From NCBI RefSeq assembly GCF_000237925.1, contig NW_017386028.1, positions 2,035,805 through 2,099,804 on the forward strand: a stretch of 64,000 nucleotides of DNA, in the 5' to 3' direction. Every line of letters starts with the position of its first letter. Positions within the stretch are counted from its first letter, which is position 1. This DNA is from Schistosoma mansoni. Its lineage: Eukaryota > Platyhelminthes > Trematoda > Strigeidida > Schistosomatidae. The notes beneath the pieces are model-generated. The model was not told where the DNA came from. It made no database searches and was given only the letters and a program-made list of their open reading frames with translations. Shown here piece after piece: positions 1-10,925 of this stretch. Both the position numbers and the translations under genes were made by a program.

Positions 1-349
1 TCCTTTAAGCGTTTCGTGTCAAAAGATTTTGTATCGGGCGATAAAGAACTTGAAATATATGGTTTTAATATAATAAAACGTTGACTATATCCTCTATGTT
101 TATTATGACCAAATTGTTACACTTAGTTTCGACCATGAATTAATCAATTTTCTTTACTATTAATCATATTTTAAAACCTATTAACTTAATTTCACAATAC
201 CATTTCTTATGAAAGCCTATATGTAAATGTTCAGTGTTGATCTACATTCCAGTTAGCTTAATTATTTGTATTTTAGTTTTTCTCTCTGTATATATACATA
301 TATGCTTCATTTCTGATAAATGGATTTTTCAACTGAAAATGATTTATAA

Positions 350-590
350 GCAAAGATGGATCGTAGCTAGCAATAGAAACCAGGACGCGCGTTTCATCCT
401 ATTTGGGACTTGTCAGCTGGATGTACCTGCATCTCAGAGTTTTTGTTCACTCTGGGACTCGAACCCAGTCCTTTCGCTTCAAACGCAATTGCGTTATCCA
501 CTCAGCTACTGAGTCCTGATAGCCACTTGCCTGTGCAACGGGATGAAGTTTGAATTCACTTGGTATTGTTTGTTTGAAGATTCAAATGAT
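350..590 (-). repeat. Smα-type tRNA-derived SINE with decayed hammerhead ribozyme
   Basis: Read on the minus strand it has a tRNA-like head (CAGTAGCTGA... A-box-like, then GGGTTCGAGTCC B box around 449-466). This is followed by CTGACAAGTCCC, an AAATA loop, GGATGAAACGCGCGTC and a stem I return strand (422 down to about 371). This is the layout of the schistosome Smα retroposon, known to encode a hammerhead. The core reads CTGACAA where CTGANGA is needed, so it should not cleave. Confidence 0.8.
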
Positions 591-1150
591 TTAGTTGAAA
601 CATACAACCCTGTCCTGGGCAATCCTTGCCAGTTCTTTCCAGTTAACATTCATCCTTTTCATATCTGCTTCTATTTCCCAAAGTAATGTGTTATTTGGTC
701 TTCTACTTTTCTGCTTCCCTTCACAATTCCAAGTTAGGGATAACCTCGTGATGTAGTTTGATTATTTCCTCAATGTATGTCCTATCCACTTCCAACGTTA
801 TTTCCTGATTTTCTCTTCAGCTGAAAGCTGGTTTGTCCTCTCCCATAAAACGCTGTTGCTGATAGTATCCAGCTAGTGAATGTTGAGTATCTCCTGTAGA
901 CAACTATTTATAAATACTTGTACCTTTTTGATGATGTATGTAGTAGTTCTCCACGTTTCAGCTCTGCACAGTAGAACTGTCTTGATGTTCGTATTAAAGA
1001 TTCTCACTTTGAAGTTAGTTGAGAGTTGTTTTGAGTTTCTTGTGTTCTTTAATTGTACGAATGTAGTCCTTGCTTTGTCGATCCTAGCCTTTACAACTGC
1101 ATCAGATCCTCCTTGTCCATCGATGATGCTTCCCATCTTAACATATTTGC
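590..1150 (-). mobile_element. RTE-clade (SR2-like) LINE, 3' fragment
   Basis: On the minus strand, 1136-873 encodes the region after the reverse transcriptase of an RTE LINE (SIIDGQGGSDAVVKARIDK, then RAETWRTTT). It continues with closely related nucleotide sequence to about 600. The element is truncated at both ends and lacks the TAAG-type tail of better copies in this window. Confidence 0.8.
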
Positions 1151-1599
1151 AAGCTAAATATTAGTAAAACTCTCTAATATATATTCACTCACTTATTTGG
1201 CAACTAAAAAACAAGCCATAGTTAATAACTGACAATAATGACTTGTTCAGAGTGTTTATATTTCCTCGTTCCAAAATTAGCTCGGAATTTCCAGTTTTTT
1301 TTTCTTATTGAAACTGAAGGTTACATTTAAGTGGGTCATCGTCTACATTATCTATCCTAATGTAGTTCTGTTTATCGACAAATTTTCTCAATCAAGATAA
1401 TTATCAGTAATTCGTGATTTGCTTATGTATAATTTGAAATGTATATATGTATTAGCAGTAATCATAAGAAAATTAATTACTCATTTGAACATCTGATCTA
1501 ATTTATGAAAAAAAGACAAAGATAAATTGAAGAAATATTGTTTTACATAATGCCTAAAAACATGATAGCTATGATACTTACTTACTTATTCACGTCTAT

Positions 1600-1735
1600 A
1601 AATCCTCGCAAAGGAGCATAGGCTGCCCACCAGCGCTCTCTATCGAACTCTGTCCCGGACAATCATTTCCAGTTCCTTCCTTTTGATGTCTGCTTTCGAT
1701 TCTCAACACAGTGTGTTCTTTGGCGGTGTTAACTG
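1600..1735 (-). mobile_element. Short SR2-like LINE 3'-end fragment
   Basis: The sequence matches, in reverse, the last part of the SR2-like copies (GGAGCATAGGCTGCC... to CAGTGTGTTCTTTGG). It has diverged clearly from the other copies in the window. Confidence 0.65.
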
Positions 1736-1806
1736 TAATACTATTAACAAAACAAATTATTTTGATCCTATAGTAAAAGAATGATATTTATAATACTCTA
1801 TTGAGT

Positions 1807-2472
1807 TACAGCATGCACCAATCGAATTACACTTCACGGAGAAGCTTTGGAGGATATGAAAACCTTTACATATCTGGGCAGCACCATTGATGAACATGGT
1901 GGATCTGATGCAAATGCGAAGTCGCAGATCGGCAAAGCCACAGCGACATTTCTACAATTAAAGAACGTCTAAAACTCAAAACAACTCAACGAACATCAAG
2001 ATCAGAATTTTCAATACGAATGTCAAGATAGTTCTACTGTATTTGGCGGAAACCTGGAGAACTACAAAAGCCATCATCCAGAAGATACAGATGTTTATTG
2101 ACAGTTGTTTACGCAAAATACTTCGGATCCGTTGACCAGATACTATCAGCAACAACCTACTGTGGGAAAAAACAAACCAGATTCCGATGGAGGAAGAAAT
2201 CAGGAAGAAGTGCTGGAAGTGGATAGGGCACATTTTGAGGAAATCACCCAAGTGAGTCACAAGGCAAGTTCTCACATGGAATCCTGAAGGTCAAAGGAGA
2301 AGAGGAAGATCAAAGAACACATTACGCCGAGACTTGGAGACAGACATGAGAAAAATGTAAAAACGTTGGATAGAACGAGAAAGGAAGGCCCAGGACAGAG
2401 TGGGTTGGAGAATGCTGGTCGGCCGCCTTTGCTCCATTGGGAGTAACAGGCGTAAGCAAGTAAGTAATTAAG
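1807..2472 (+). mobile_element. RTE-clade (SR2-like) LINE 3' end with 13-bp target-site duplication
   Basis: A 5'-truncated copy ending in the family's GTAACAGGCGTAAG tail, followed by TAAG-like repeats. The 13-mer TACTCTATTGAGT occurs at 1794-1806 and again at 2473-2485, an exact target-site duplication. Coding remnants include TYLGSTIDEHGGSDA near the start. Reading frames are broken. Confidence 0.9.
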
Positions 2473-2942
2473 TACTCTATTGAGTAGAAAATTGCATTTC
2501 CAAAATATTACCGTATGGTATAAATGATTTCTCCAGAGAGTAAATGAAATTTAATGTTTTGAATTTTACAATAAGACGGGATGACATTGGTTCATTTTTT
2601 GCGCTCATATTAAGTATCATCATCATCATCAGAATTTAAAGATTTTTATTCACTAAATTTAGATAATACAACATGAAAATGTTTACTCTTTGTTTTAATC
2701 ATTTTGATATTAAAAGAAAGTAATTCATTATCAAACATTGAATGAAATACAGGAAACATGGATACAGTTTAGATTTTATCCCGAAAAAGTAACTGTAATA
2801 TCCCTAATGATAATTATTTTCGGATAATCGTAATCAATCATATATGAGTTTCATTAGAACATTGTCCAGAAGTTAGACTGGTTTCAATTACATGAATATA
2901 AATATTTTTTCTATTACAATTAGCAAACCATTGTTGAATTTT

Positions 2943-3490
2943 CATGGTTGAAAGTGTGAGTCAATTGGAGCTAGACCACCAGGAAAAACCTGGAAGCATT
3001 GGACGGCCGTTTCGTCCATTTTTGAGACTCCTCAGCAGTATGCATCCACGATCCTGCCTCGTGAGATTCGAACCCAGGACCTACCAGATTCGCTTGTGAG
3101 CGCTTAACAACTAGACCACTGAGTAGGTCGTAATCCAACAGTGTTGATGTCTAACTTCAACCAATCCACGAGTTTGAGCAACCGTTCACCAGTTGTCTTC
3201 AGTGAGTTACTATCTCACAACAGACCTGGTTTGAACTCCACTGGTCACTGCTTCTCACTAGAACTCCTAGATTTACCTCTCGAAGTCAGTCACTAGTGAG
3301 CATATGATTATTATTATCAGAAGGGGGTTTTTGTGGAGATTTAGTATTTTCATAGTTTAAAGCGCACTGGTGAGACGTCTCACAATAGGTCGAAACGGCC
3401 GTCCAGTGCTTCCAGGTTTTTCCTGGTGGTCTAGCTTCAAATTGACTCATGCTTTCAAATATGAAAATACTAAATCTCCTCAAAAACCAG
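2943..3490. repeat. Composite fold-back repeat with two ribozyme-SINE copies in opposite orientation
   Basis: The left part (2943-3135) is a minus-strand tRNA-derived unit: a B-box-like GATTCGAACCCAGGA at about 3066, and a hammerhead core CTGAGGA at 3035-3029 with GAAAC at 3013-3009. The right part (3360-3450) is a plus-strand end of the same family, with a damaged core. Left arm 2953-3013 and right arm 3393-3455 are inverted copies of each other. A further inner inverted repeat pairs about 3328-3352 with about 3460-3488. Confidence 0.75.
2993..3045 (-). ncRNA. Hammerhead-ribozyme motif with conserved core
   Basis: On the minus strand the order is CTGAGGA, GTC...GAC stem II (about 3 bp with a large loop), GAAAC, GGCC, then the GTC cleavage triplet. 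The invariant residues are present. Stem II is weakened and stem I is imperfect, so activity is doubtful. Confidence 0.5.
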
Positions 3491-3559
3491 CTTCTGATCA
3501 TTGTTGAATTGTCTTCATTCATTTTATTTACCAGAAAATCTAATATCAACTAATTAAAT

Positions 3560-4500
3560 GACTAAAGTTAAGATAAGATGTATGAAAAAGACTGCCGTAT
3601 TCCACCACGACTCTGTTAAAGACTGGACTAAAAACCTAGTTTCGCAGTGGTTACAATCATACCTGACCATTCAGTAGAAATGCGATGATTTATATTTCCT
3701 ACTTCTGATTGATGGTAAGACCTAAAAATGATAGACTTGATTTCATATTCAACAATCTCAAAATAGTATAAAACCACAGGTTGATATTTATGTCCATTAA
3801 CAATGAGTCGGCTAATACAGCTAATGTACATACTCAATGCAAAATTCCTACCGCTTTCCCAATCTGTCAGTCACAACACTAAAAAGACCAGTTACATACC
3901 TTGCATTCTTCTATATTATCGAAGTTTGTAAACTAACACGATTATCTGTGCAAAATACAAGCTTACGATACACAATAAGTCACAGTTACAATAAGTGTAA
4001 TACTAAGACAGTTTTAGTGTGAAGCTGACTAATACATATACAGTCAATTAATAGCAATTACGATAAAACTAAAATGTTACAAACGGATTATTTGATGATG
4101 AATACGCATTAAAAATGTGTAAACTGTAACTTCTGAGTATAGCTTCGAAAATTTTACATTCTCACCTATTCATCTCAAATTAAAAGTAATAGGTAAATTT
4201 GGCCATGTAGACATACATCCCAAGTTATTCATCAAAGGGGAAATTGGCTTTACTCATTACTTAAATTAATTCATGAATCGTTTTCATTTTTCCCTTCATC
4301 AAATCCGATATTCTCAAAGTTACTTCGATCAAGCTATTTCACTGAATCAGTTAAATGTTTCTTTTCGAAAATTCATTTTAAACAAGGAATAATATATGCT
4401 GTTAAAAGTAGTAAAGTTCAGTTAAAAACCGTTTAATTGGTGAATGCAATTCATTACAGATGAAGTTCAACTTTTAAATACAATACTTGCAGTTACTAAG
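3560..4500. other. Intergenic, nothing recognised
   Basis: AT-rich single-copy-looking sequence with only short chance open frames on either strand. I see no coding, repeat or RNA signature. Confidence 0.5.
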
Positions 4501-4504
4501 GTCG

Positions 4505-4560
4505 GATGGAATTCAATGGTGGTCTAGCTTAAATCGACTTATAAATTCAATTGTTGAAAT
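4505..4560 (+). repeat. 3'-end fragment of the second ribozyme-SINE family
   Basis: The segment carries the TCAATGGTGGTCTAGCTT block and the following ATTCAATTGTTGAAATTC tail. These are shared with the 3' ends of copies near 17.6, 19.9 and 42.5 kb. Confidence 0.5.
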
Positions 4561-4604
4561 TCTTCTTATCTATAAACTCTGAACACAGCCACTATATGCA
4601 TTAT

Positions 4605-4800
4605 TCCTAGTTTAGTGGCCCTGGAACATCTGACTCCAGTTAGATCGAACGAATGATCATTGTCGAATGATTACTGTAGAAATATATATGCCACTAATTC
4701 TCGCATATCATCATCGACTTAACTCGCGTTGGTGAACAACGGAACTAAATAAGTCAAATACGAGAATGGATTTTTGAGTACGTATATTTCGCATAGTCAT
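4605..4800. repeat. Unnamed dispersed repeat, also at 21315-21495
   Basis: The blocks CTGACTCCAGTTAGATC, GACTTAACTCGCGTT (there GACTTAATCCGCGTT) and AAATAAGTCAAATACGAGAA occur in the same order and spacing near 21.35-21.48 kb. No coding content or terminal structure is evident. Confidence 0.55.
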
Positions 4801-4984
4801 CGATCAGCAAGCGAAGCAAAACAAGGTATCAGTTAGAAGTTATAGAAACAATGTGACTATTTTCACGTAGTAATGAAAGTTTATGAACTTTTAATGTTAT
4901 ATGATCAATGTTAAAGTCAGCTACTAGAATAAATTCATTTATATTCTGAGTTGTTATTCATCATGTTATTTTCTTTAAATTCCA

Positions 4985-5500
4985 TTTTTACTTACTTACG
5001 CCTGTTACCCCTCATGGAGGAGCATAGGCCTCTCACCAGCATTCTCCATCCAACCCTGTTCTGGGCAATCCTTTCCAGTTCTTTCAAATTAACATTCAAC
5101 CTTTTGATATCTGCTTCTATTTCCAAAAGTAATGTGTTATTTGAACTTCCTCTTTTCCGCTTCCCTTCACCATTTCAAATTAGGGATTGCCTCGTGATGC
5201 ACATTGGTGATTTCCTCAATGTATGTCCGATCTACTCCCACCGTCTTTTCCTAATTTCCTGTTCAGCTGGAAGCTGGTTTGTCCTCTCCCATAAAACGCT
5301 GTTGTTGATAGTATCCGGTCAGTGAATGTTGAGTATTTTGCGTAGACAACTGTTTATAAATACTTGTACCTTTTTGATGATGTATGTAGTAGTTGTCCAC
5401 ATTTCAGCTCCTTACAGTAGGACAGACTGTCTTGACGTTCGTATTAAAGATTCTCACTTTGAAGTTAGTTGAGAGTTGTTTTGAGTTCCATATGTTCGAT
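4985..5500 (-). mobile_element. RTE-clade (SR2-like) LINE 3' end
   Basis: The left edge is the CTTACTTACGCCTGTTACCCC tail (reverse of the family's 3' terminus). The body to about 5500 matches the minus-strand copy at 590-1150 and the plus-strand copy at 21754-22185. It is a 5'-truncated insertion with broken coding frames. Confidence 0.85.
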
Positions 5501-5960
5501 TGTCGAATGTTTTAACAGTTGATAATTAATTTATTTATCTGTACAAAATTATCAATACTAACAGAAAGTGAAACCCAGAAAATACATTTTATCTAATGTT
5601 TCAGTTCTTGTATTAAATTCTATTGAACATTGATTGTCTCACTGAAATCTGAGACATTATTCAAATCTCAGAATGAAATCGTATTATTCATCAATTTTAA
5701 ATATAATGGGACATTAATGAATGGTTCCTGTTAGAGTGGTTGTTACTGAAGCAGATGTCATGAATATTCAATATTGATTGATTGATTTATCTAATTCTTA
5801 AAAACTGTACACGTTAATTTCAGAACGTTGTAATTCACATGATTACTTGTATTTCTAATTTTTAAATTCAAGTACATCTCTGTTAAATTTGCAAGATAAT
5901 AAATTTGTCCGGCTTTATGGTAGTAGGAACTACCTGACTGTTTGAGACTTTTAAAAATAC
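5500..5960. other. Intergenic, nothing recognised
   Basis: AT-rich sequence between a LINE fragment and an Smα-type SINE. No gene or repeat signature seen. Confidence 0.45.
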
Positions 5961-5968
5961 ATATACAG

Positions 5969-6245
5969 AACTCAGCTAAGTGAATAACGCAATTCAATTT
6001 GGAGCAAACAATACTGGGTTCGAGTCCCGGTGTAAAAATCAACTTTAAGATTCAGGTACATCCAGCTGACAAACCCCAAATAGGACGAAACGCGCGTCCT
6101 GGATTCCAGTGCTATCCATCGTCCATCTTTGCCTATAAAGCCTGTGAGTTGAGTTAATGTCAAGGTAGTCCACACAGCATCCACATATGCTAATAATAGA
6201 CTGATCAAGTGCAGTTCTAAGCATCAATAGGAAGATACAAATAAA
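5969..6245 (+). repeat. Smα-type SINE with decayed hammerhead
   Basis: A tRNA-like head (ACTCAGCTAAGTGAATAACG, then a GGGTTCGAGTCCC B box at about 6017-6030) is followed at 6061-6110 by the hammerhead region CTGACAAACCCC...GGACGAAACGCGCGTC. The GA of the core has become AA and stem II is mispaired. After the ribozyme, the sequence runs into reversed pieces of the same family up to about 6245. Confidence 0.8.
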
Positions 6246-6739
6246 TGATACCAATTGAATTTGAAAAACTAATTGAATAATAACTTAGAATTTTGTTTTT
6301 GAAAGGCATTTGGAGTTACTTCAATACATAACCCATATTTATTTTCATAATTGTTAATTTCAACTAAGATTACTTTGCGCTCACTTTTAGCTGGATAATA
6401 TTTCTGTGAGCATTTTCTCGTTTCTGTTTTTAATTTTAAACAATACATCATGAAATTACTTCATTTTCACAGCTATTTCTAATAACAGAGACTCTTTTCG
6501 TTTTGATTTTCTCCTAATAATGATCTATAATTGTTTTTTTGATTTTTTCGTTAAGTTATTGGGCATAAATTTCTAAGTTCCTTTTTGATTACTATCACTA
6601 AAGCGCTCAGCTGAATTGAAGACTATTTATTTATTTAGCTTTTATTACTTACAAGTAGTAAACTGATTTACTACAATTTATTTCTGACATCTATCTGTAA
6701 CATCTGATTATAAGCATTACGACAATTTAAGTCCTTTCA

Positions 6740-9200
6740 TGAGGGTAAGTAGGTAGGCCCAACGAATCACCAAGACCACCGTCGCTTTCCGAAGCATTGT
6801 TTGAGACAAGTACGCAGGGCGCCAAACAAATCACTCGGTTACTGCCGCTCGCAAACTTAGATAAATCAGGAGGGTTTGGGATGAGATCAGCTACTCCACC
6901 TCGTAGAAAATATTTTCGCTAACAAAACACTAACCAGAAAAAATCATATGAACTATGTACACTCAACCATGAGAGTTGAAGGATCTTTATTTAAAAGAAT
7001 TATGACGCCTCATGATGAAAGTCGAGGTTCTTCGGAATTCACGAGTTCGATGTCAACTCTAACAGTCGGAGCAACAATTAACATAGGTACATGGAATGTC
7101 TGAACAATATGAGACTGAAAGGAAAAATCGGGTAGCTACATAAGTGAGTAAATAGAACTCGATGGTACTTATGATATGTGGGACCAATTGGACTTGAGCT
7201 GGATAGAAAAAGGATATATTCAGGAAGAAGAAAACGCTTCGAACACATAAAGAGTTGCACTGATGATGTACAAAGAACCACGTAAAGCACTCATAGGATG
7301 GTTATCTTATGAATCCAGAATCATCAAAGATAACTTCAAAGAAGACAGGAGGACAGCAATTAACAACAGTGGAACAAGAACAGAGAAAGTCAAGGCACAA
7401 GCTGAATGCACTGAAGCAAACAAGCAATTGAAGAGGATCATTGGAGCTGACAAGCAGAAATATGTGGAAGACCTAGCAACGACGGCGGGAAAAGCTGCAA
7501 CAGATAAAAATATCAAACAGTTATACGATATAACGAAGAAACTAGTAGGGAAATGCAGTAAACCAGAGAGATCAGTCAAGGACAAAGAAGGAAAGACAAT
7601 CACTGAGACTCAAGAACAGAGGAAAAGATGGGCAGAATACTTCGAGGAACTATTGAATAGATCACATCCGTTGAACCCATCGGATATCGAGGAAGCACAC
7701 ACAAACCTTCCTAAAGATGTCGTTCCACCAACGATCAGAGAAATTAAGATGGCCATCTGATAAATCAAGAATGGAAAAGCAGCGGGACCTGACAATATAC
7801 CAGATGAAGCACTGAAGTTACACATAGAAGCAACTGCGAACATGATTCACCTTCTATTCAAAAAAGATTTGGGAGGAAGAACAAATAACACTGACAGAGT
7901 GGAAAGATGAATATCTCATCAAGATACCAAACAAAGATCTGAGCAAATGTGAGAATTACAGGGACATCATATTATCGTCAATACCAGGAAGAGCTTTCAA
8001 TAGAGTGCTGCTGAATCGGATGGAAGACGCAGTTGACGCCCAACTTTGAGATCAACAGGCTGGATTCCGTAAGGATTGGTGGTGCACAGACCGAATCGCC
8101 ACACTGCGGTTCATCGCTGAACAACCAGTTGAGTAGAGCTCGTCACTATAGATCAACTTCATTGACTATAAGGAGGCGTTTGACAGTGTGGACCAGAGAA
8201 CATTATGGAGACTTCTTCGATACTATAGAGTTCCTGAGAGATTGTCGACATTATCCAGAACTCATACGACGGACTACACTATAAAGTGGTGCATAGAAAA
8301 CAGCTGTCAGATGCATTCCAAGTGAAGACCAGTGTCAGACAAGGCTGCTTACTTTCCCCCCTTCTCTTTATTCTGGTGGCCGACCCACACATCACATACG
8401 AAGCACGGAATGCAGTGGACAGTTAGGATGCAGCTAGACTTGTTGGAGTTTGCAGATAGCCTAGCTCTTCTATTCCATACTTATCAACGAATTCAAATGA
8501 AAACAGCCAGTGATATAGCAGTGATAAACCCCGACATTCTCAATGGAACAGTAGGGTCCGAAAGTATGACATAAAGCGCACCAACCCAATCACACCTGTT
8601 AGACAAGCTCTGCAAGATGTGGAACGTTTTAAGTTCTTAGACAGCATCATCGATGAACAAGGGATTTCGATGCAGATTCGAGGGCACGGATTAATAAAGC
8701 AACTAAGGTATTCCTACAATTGAAGAACATACGGAAATTAAAACATCTGTCTGCTAGCCAAAATCAAAGTCGAAATCTCCAATACCAATTTTAAGTCATT
8801 TGTATTGTACGGAGCTGAAACTTGGAGAACTACTTCAACCGTCATCAATGAAGTACAGGTTTTTATAACCAATTGTCTACTCAAAAAACTCGATAACAGT
8901 TGTCCGGATGTCATCAGCAACAACCTACTGCGAGAGAGATTAAGCCAAACTCCATCTGAAGAGTAAATTAGGAAAAAACACCGGAGGTGGGTAGAACGTA
9001 CGTTTCGGAAATCATCAGGCTTCATCACGAGGCTAGCCCTAACTTAGGATCCTCAAGGCACAAAAAATTGGAGGCAGACATGAAGAGAATGAAAAGCACT
9101 TACAAACATCTGGAAAGGGAAGCGGAGGACAGAGTTGGTTGGATAATGTTGGTGAACTGCCTATGGTTCTCCATGAGGAGTAACATTCGTAAGTAAGTAA
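6740..9200 (+). mobile_element. Long rearranged RTE-clade (SR2-like) LINE
   Basis: The copy has a likely 5' end near 6740. The start of the endonuclease (IGTWNV, about 7084-7101) is followed by a large deletion of endonuclease sequence. The linker upstream of the reverse transcriptase survives as an open stretch at 7263-7760 (KVKAQAECTEANKQLKRI, ADKQKYVEDLATTAGKA, RWAEYFEELLNR). Reverse-transcriptase remnants follow (about 7760-8700), then the family's 3' region. It ends with a degenerate GTAACATTCGTAAGTAAG tail at about 9180-9200. Several frame changes and stops make it non-functional. An intact RTE element is expected to be about 3-4 kb. Confidence 0.85.
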
Positions 9201-10440
9201 CCGAACAAATCAATTAATTGTCTTATGTTTCCCCTTTTAGTGGATAAAGAACACAGAATTGATAATACCTCAGCATTTCATATTATTTACAGATTTTCAA
9301 TTAACCTTTTAAGTTTCTATGTCTCTATTCATTAAACAAAGCTGAGGCGATAGCCAGTGAGATTTTTCGATCAAACTTATCCGCATAAAAATCAGTTGTT
9401 CAATCTCTTTTTATTCGATGTCCTTTACCAACTACTGGGTCTCAACAATAATTAATTTTTTTCAGGCTAATTAGGATAAACATGAGTATTATCCTTTTTA
9501 CATATTTTTACTACTCTACTTTACTCTCACTATTTTTATTTTCATTATTCCTACAACTTTTTACTGATTCATCAGTTTTATTGTTCACCGATCCTGACTA
9601 ACTATATCTATCTAATTAAGCTTTTCATTCTTATCTATGAGATAGGACGAAACCAAATACTCAAGTTTTTCGAGACCTTACAATCTTCGAGCACTTAAAG
9701 TCTATTTGTTATTATTATTATTATTATTTTCAACTTTGAACATTTAGTTTTGAACCTAAAGTGTTATTCTTTGTATTGCATTTTGCTACTGACTCCAGCT
9801 TCTTTTTCTTTGTTGATTTAGTCACTTATCTTGCTTCTTTTTATCATCCCCAAGTCATTTATCATCTTTATGCAAAATATTCAAGTGAGATCAGTTTGTC
9901 GAGTAAGATTATTCATGTAAATGTATTCTCAAATCGCATTGTTCCAAATTTATTCACCAGGAATCATTTTATGAAATCATTTACTTATTTACTTTAATAC
10001 ACACTTGATGTGTAGGCGAGAATGATAATGATTGGTTGTTATTCTGAGTGAGACAGGTAAATAGTGTGATAGGTGTTATATATTCCTCTATCCTTATTAT
10101 TATTGATTAGCTGTCCTTATTGTTGGATTGTGTCGGGTTTTGGTGTGGAAATATATTGACGTTCTGGTCACATTAATCTCATGTTTTTGATCTGAGTTGT
10201 GTTGAAATCCTGTAGAATAGACACTGGTAGGGAATCTGGTGTAAATATTCGTCTAAGGTAAATTAACGTTCCAAATGCGTGTAAAAAGTGAAAGGACTGT
10301 TATAACAAAGAAACCTTAGCGTTATAACAAGTATCCTACTTTTATAACAATACTGAGCCTAAATATTGCCTGTTCTTAAATTTTTAAAAATAATAATCAC
10401 TAAGTAACAGTTGATTAAATGATCTTGTATCAAACTAGTT
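9200..10440. other. Intergenic, AT-rich, possibly including a Penelope-like 3' region
   Basis: Nothing codes here. A (TAT)n tract lies at about 9706-9726. The GTTATAACAA-like string recurs three times between 10300 and 10350. Because the Penelope-like fragment to the right reads leftward, some of this could be its 3' flank, but I cannot show that. Confidence 0.35.
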
Positions 10441-10446
10441 ATCTTT

Positions 10447-10635
10447 TTACATTCTCCTTTTAGGAGCCAAGCCGGATAGTGTCCCGAGATGCCTTTGTAA
10501 AAGTGATCGCTTTGTGCGGCCTATGTAACGTGCCCCACATAAGCAAGTAAATTTATAGATACACATTAATGTGGCCCAAAGAGAAAGTTTATCCTTAACA
10601 CACCTCAGAATGGGTAGACCAGCTAGAGAAAACAA
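10447..10635 (-). mobile_element. Penelope-like element fragment: GIY-YIG endonuclease domain
   Basis: The minus strand encodes a 62-residue stretch containing YKFTCLCGARYIGRTKRSL. This is the C-x-C ... YIGRT-x-R-x-L signature of the GIY-YIG nuclease at the C terminus of Penelope-like retroelements. No reverse transcriptase is visible next to it, so this is a short remnant. Schistosome Penelope-like elements are known to carry hammerhead motifs, which links this fragment to the ribozyme SINEs nearby. Confidence 0.7.
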
Positions 10636-10727
10636 TTCGTAGCTTAGTAAGTAACAATTATATTTGACTGATGAATAGATCGATCATTTTTATTTCTCTA
10701 TTTATGATATAAAAATTTGTCGTAATT

Positions 10728-10860
10728 GAAAGCGTTAGTCGATTGAAGCTAGACCATCATGGAAAACCTGGTAGCACTGGACGGCCGTTTCCATGGTGGT
10801 CTAGCTTCAATTGACTCACGCTTTCAACTGTGAAAATACTAAAATCTCCTCAAAACCCCT
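10728..10860. repeat. Compact fold-back copy of the second SINE family
   Basis: Arms 10730-10768 and 10792-10830 are inverted copies (TTGAAAGCGT... / ...ACGCTTTCAA), with the GGCCGTC remnant between them. The tRNA-like head and ribozyme core are gone. The element lies just downstream of the minus-strand gene's stop codon, so it is in or near the 3' untranslated region. Confidence 0.7.
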
Positions 10861-10925
10861 TCTAATAATGAATAAACATTTGTATTGGAAAATGTTATAG
10901 AAGTAAAATACAATAATAATCATCC

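Noticed and set aside
435-530. tRNA gene candidate
   Set aside because: A and B boxes are present, but the cloverleaf is poor and the block continues into the hammerhead. It is the head of an Smα-type SINE, as are the similar blocks near 6.0, 15.25, 17.5 and 23.5 kb.
9640-9665. GGACGAAACC string as a further hammerhead
   Set aside because: No CTGANGA block or pairing stems are found within a suitable distance.
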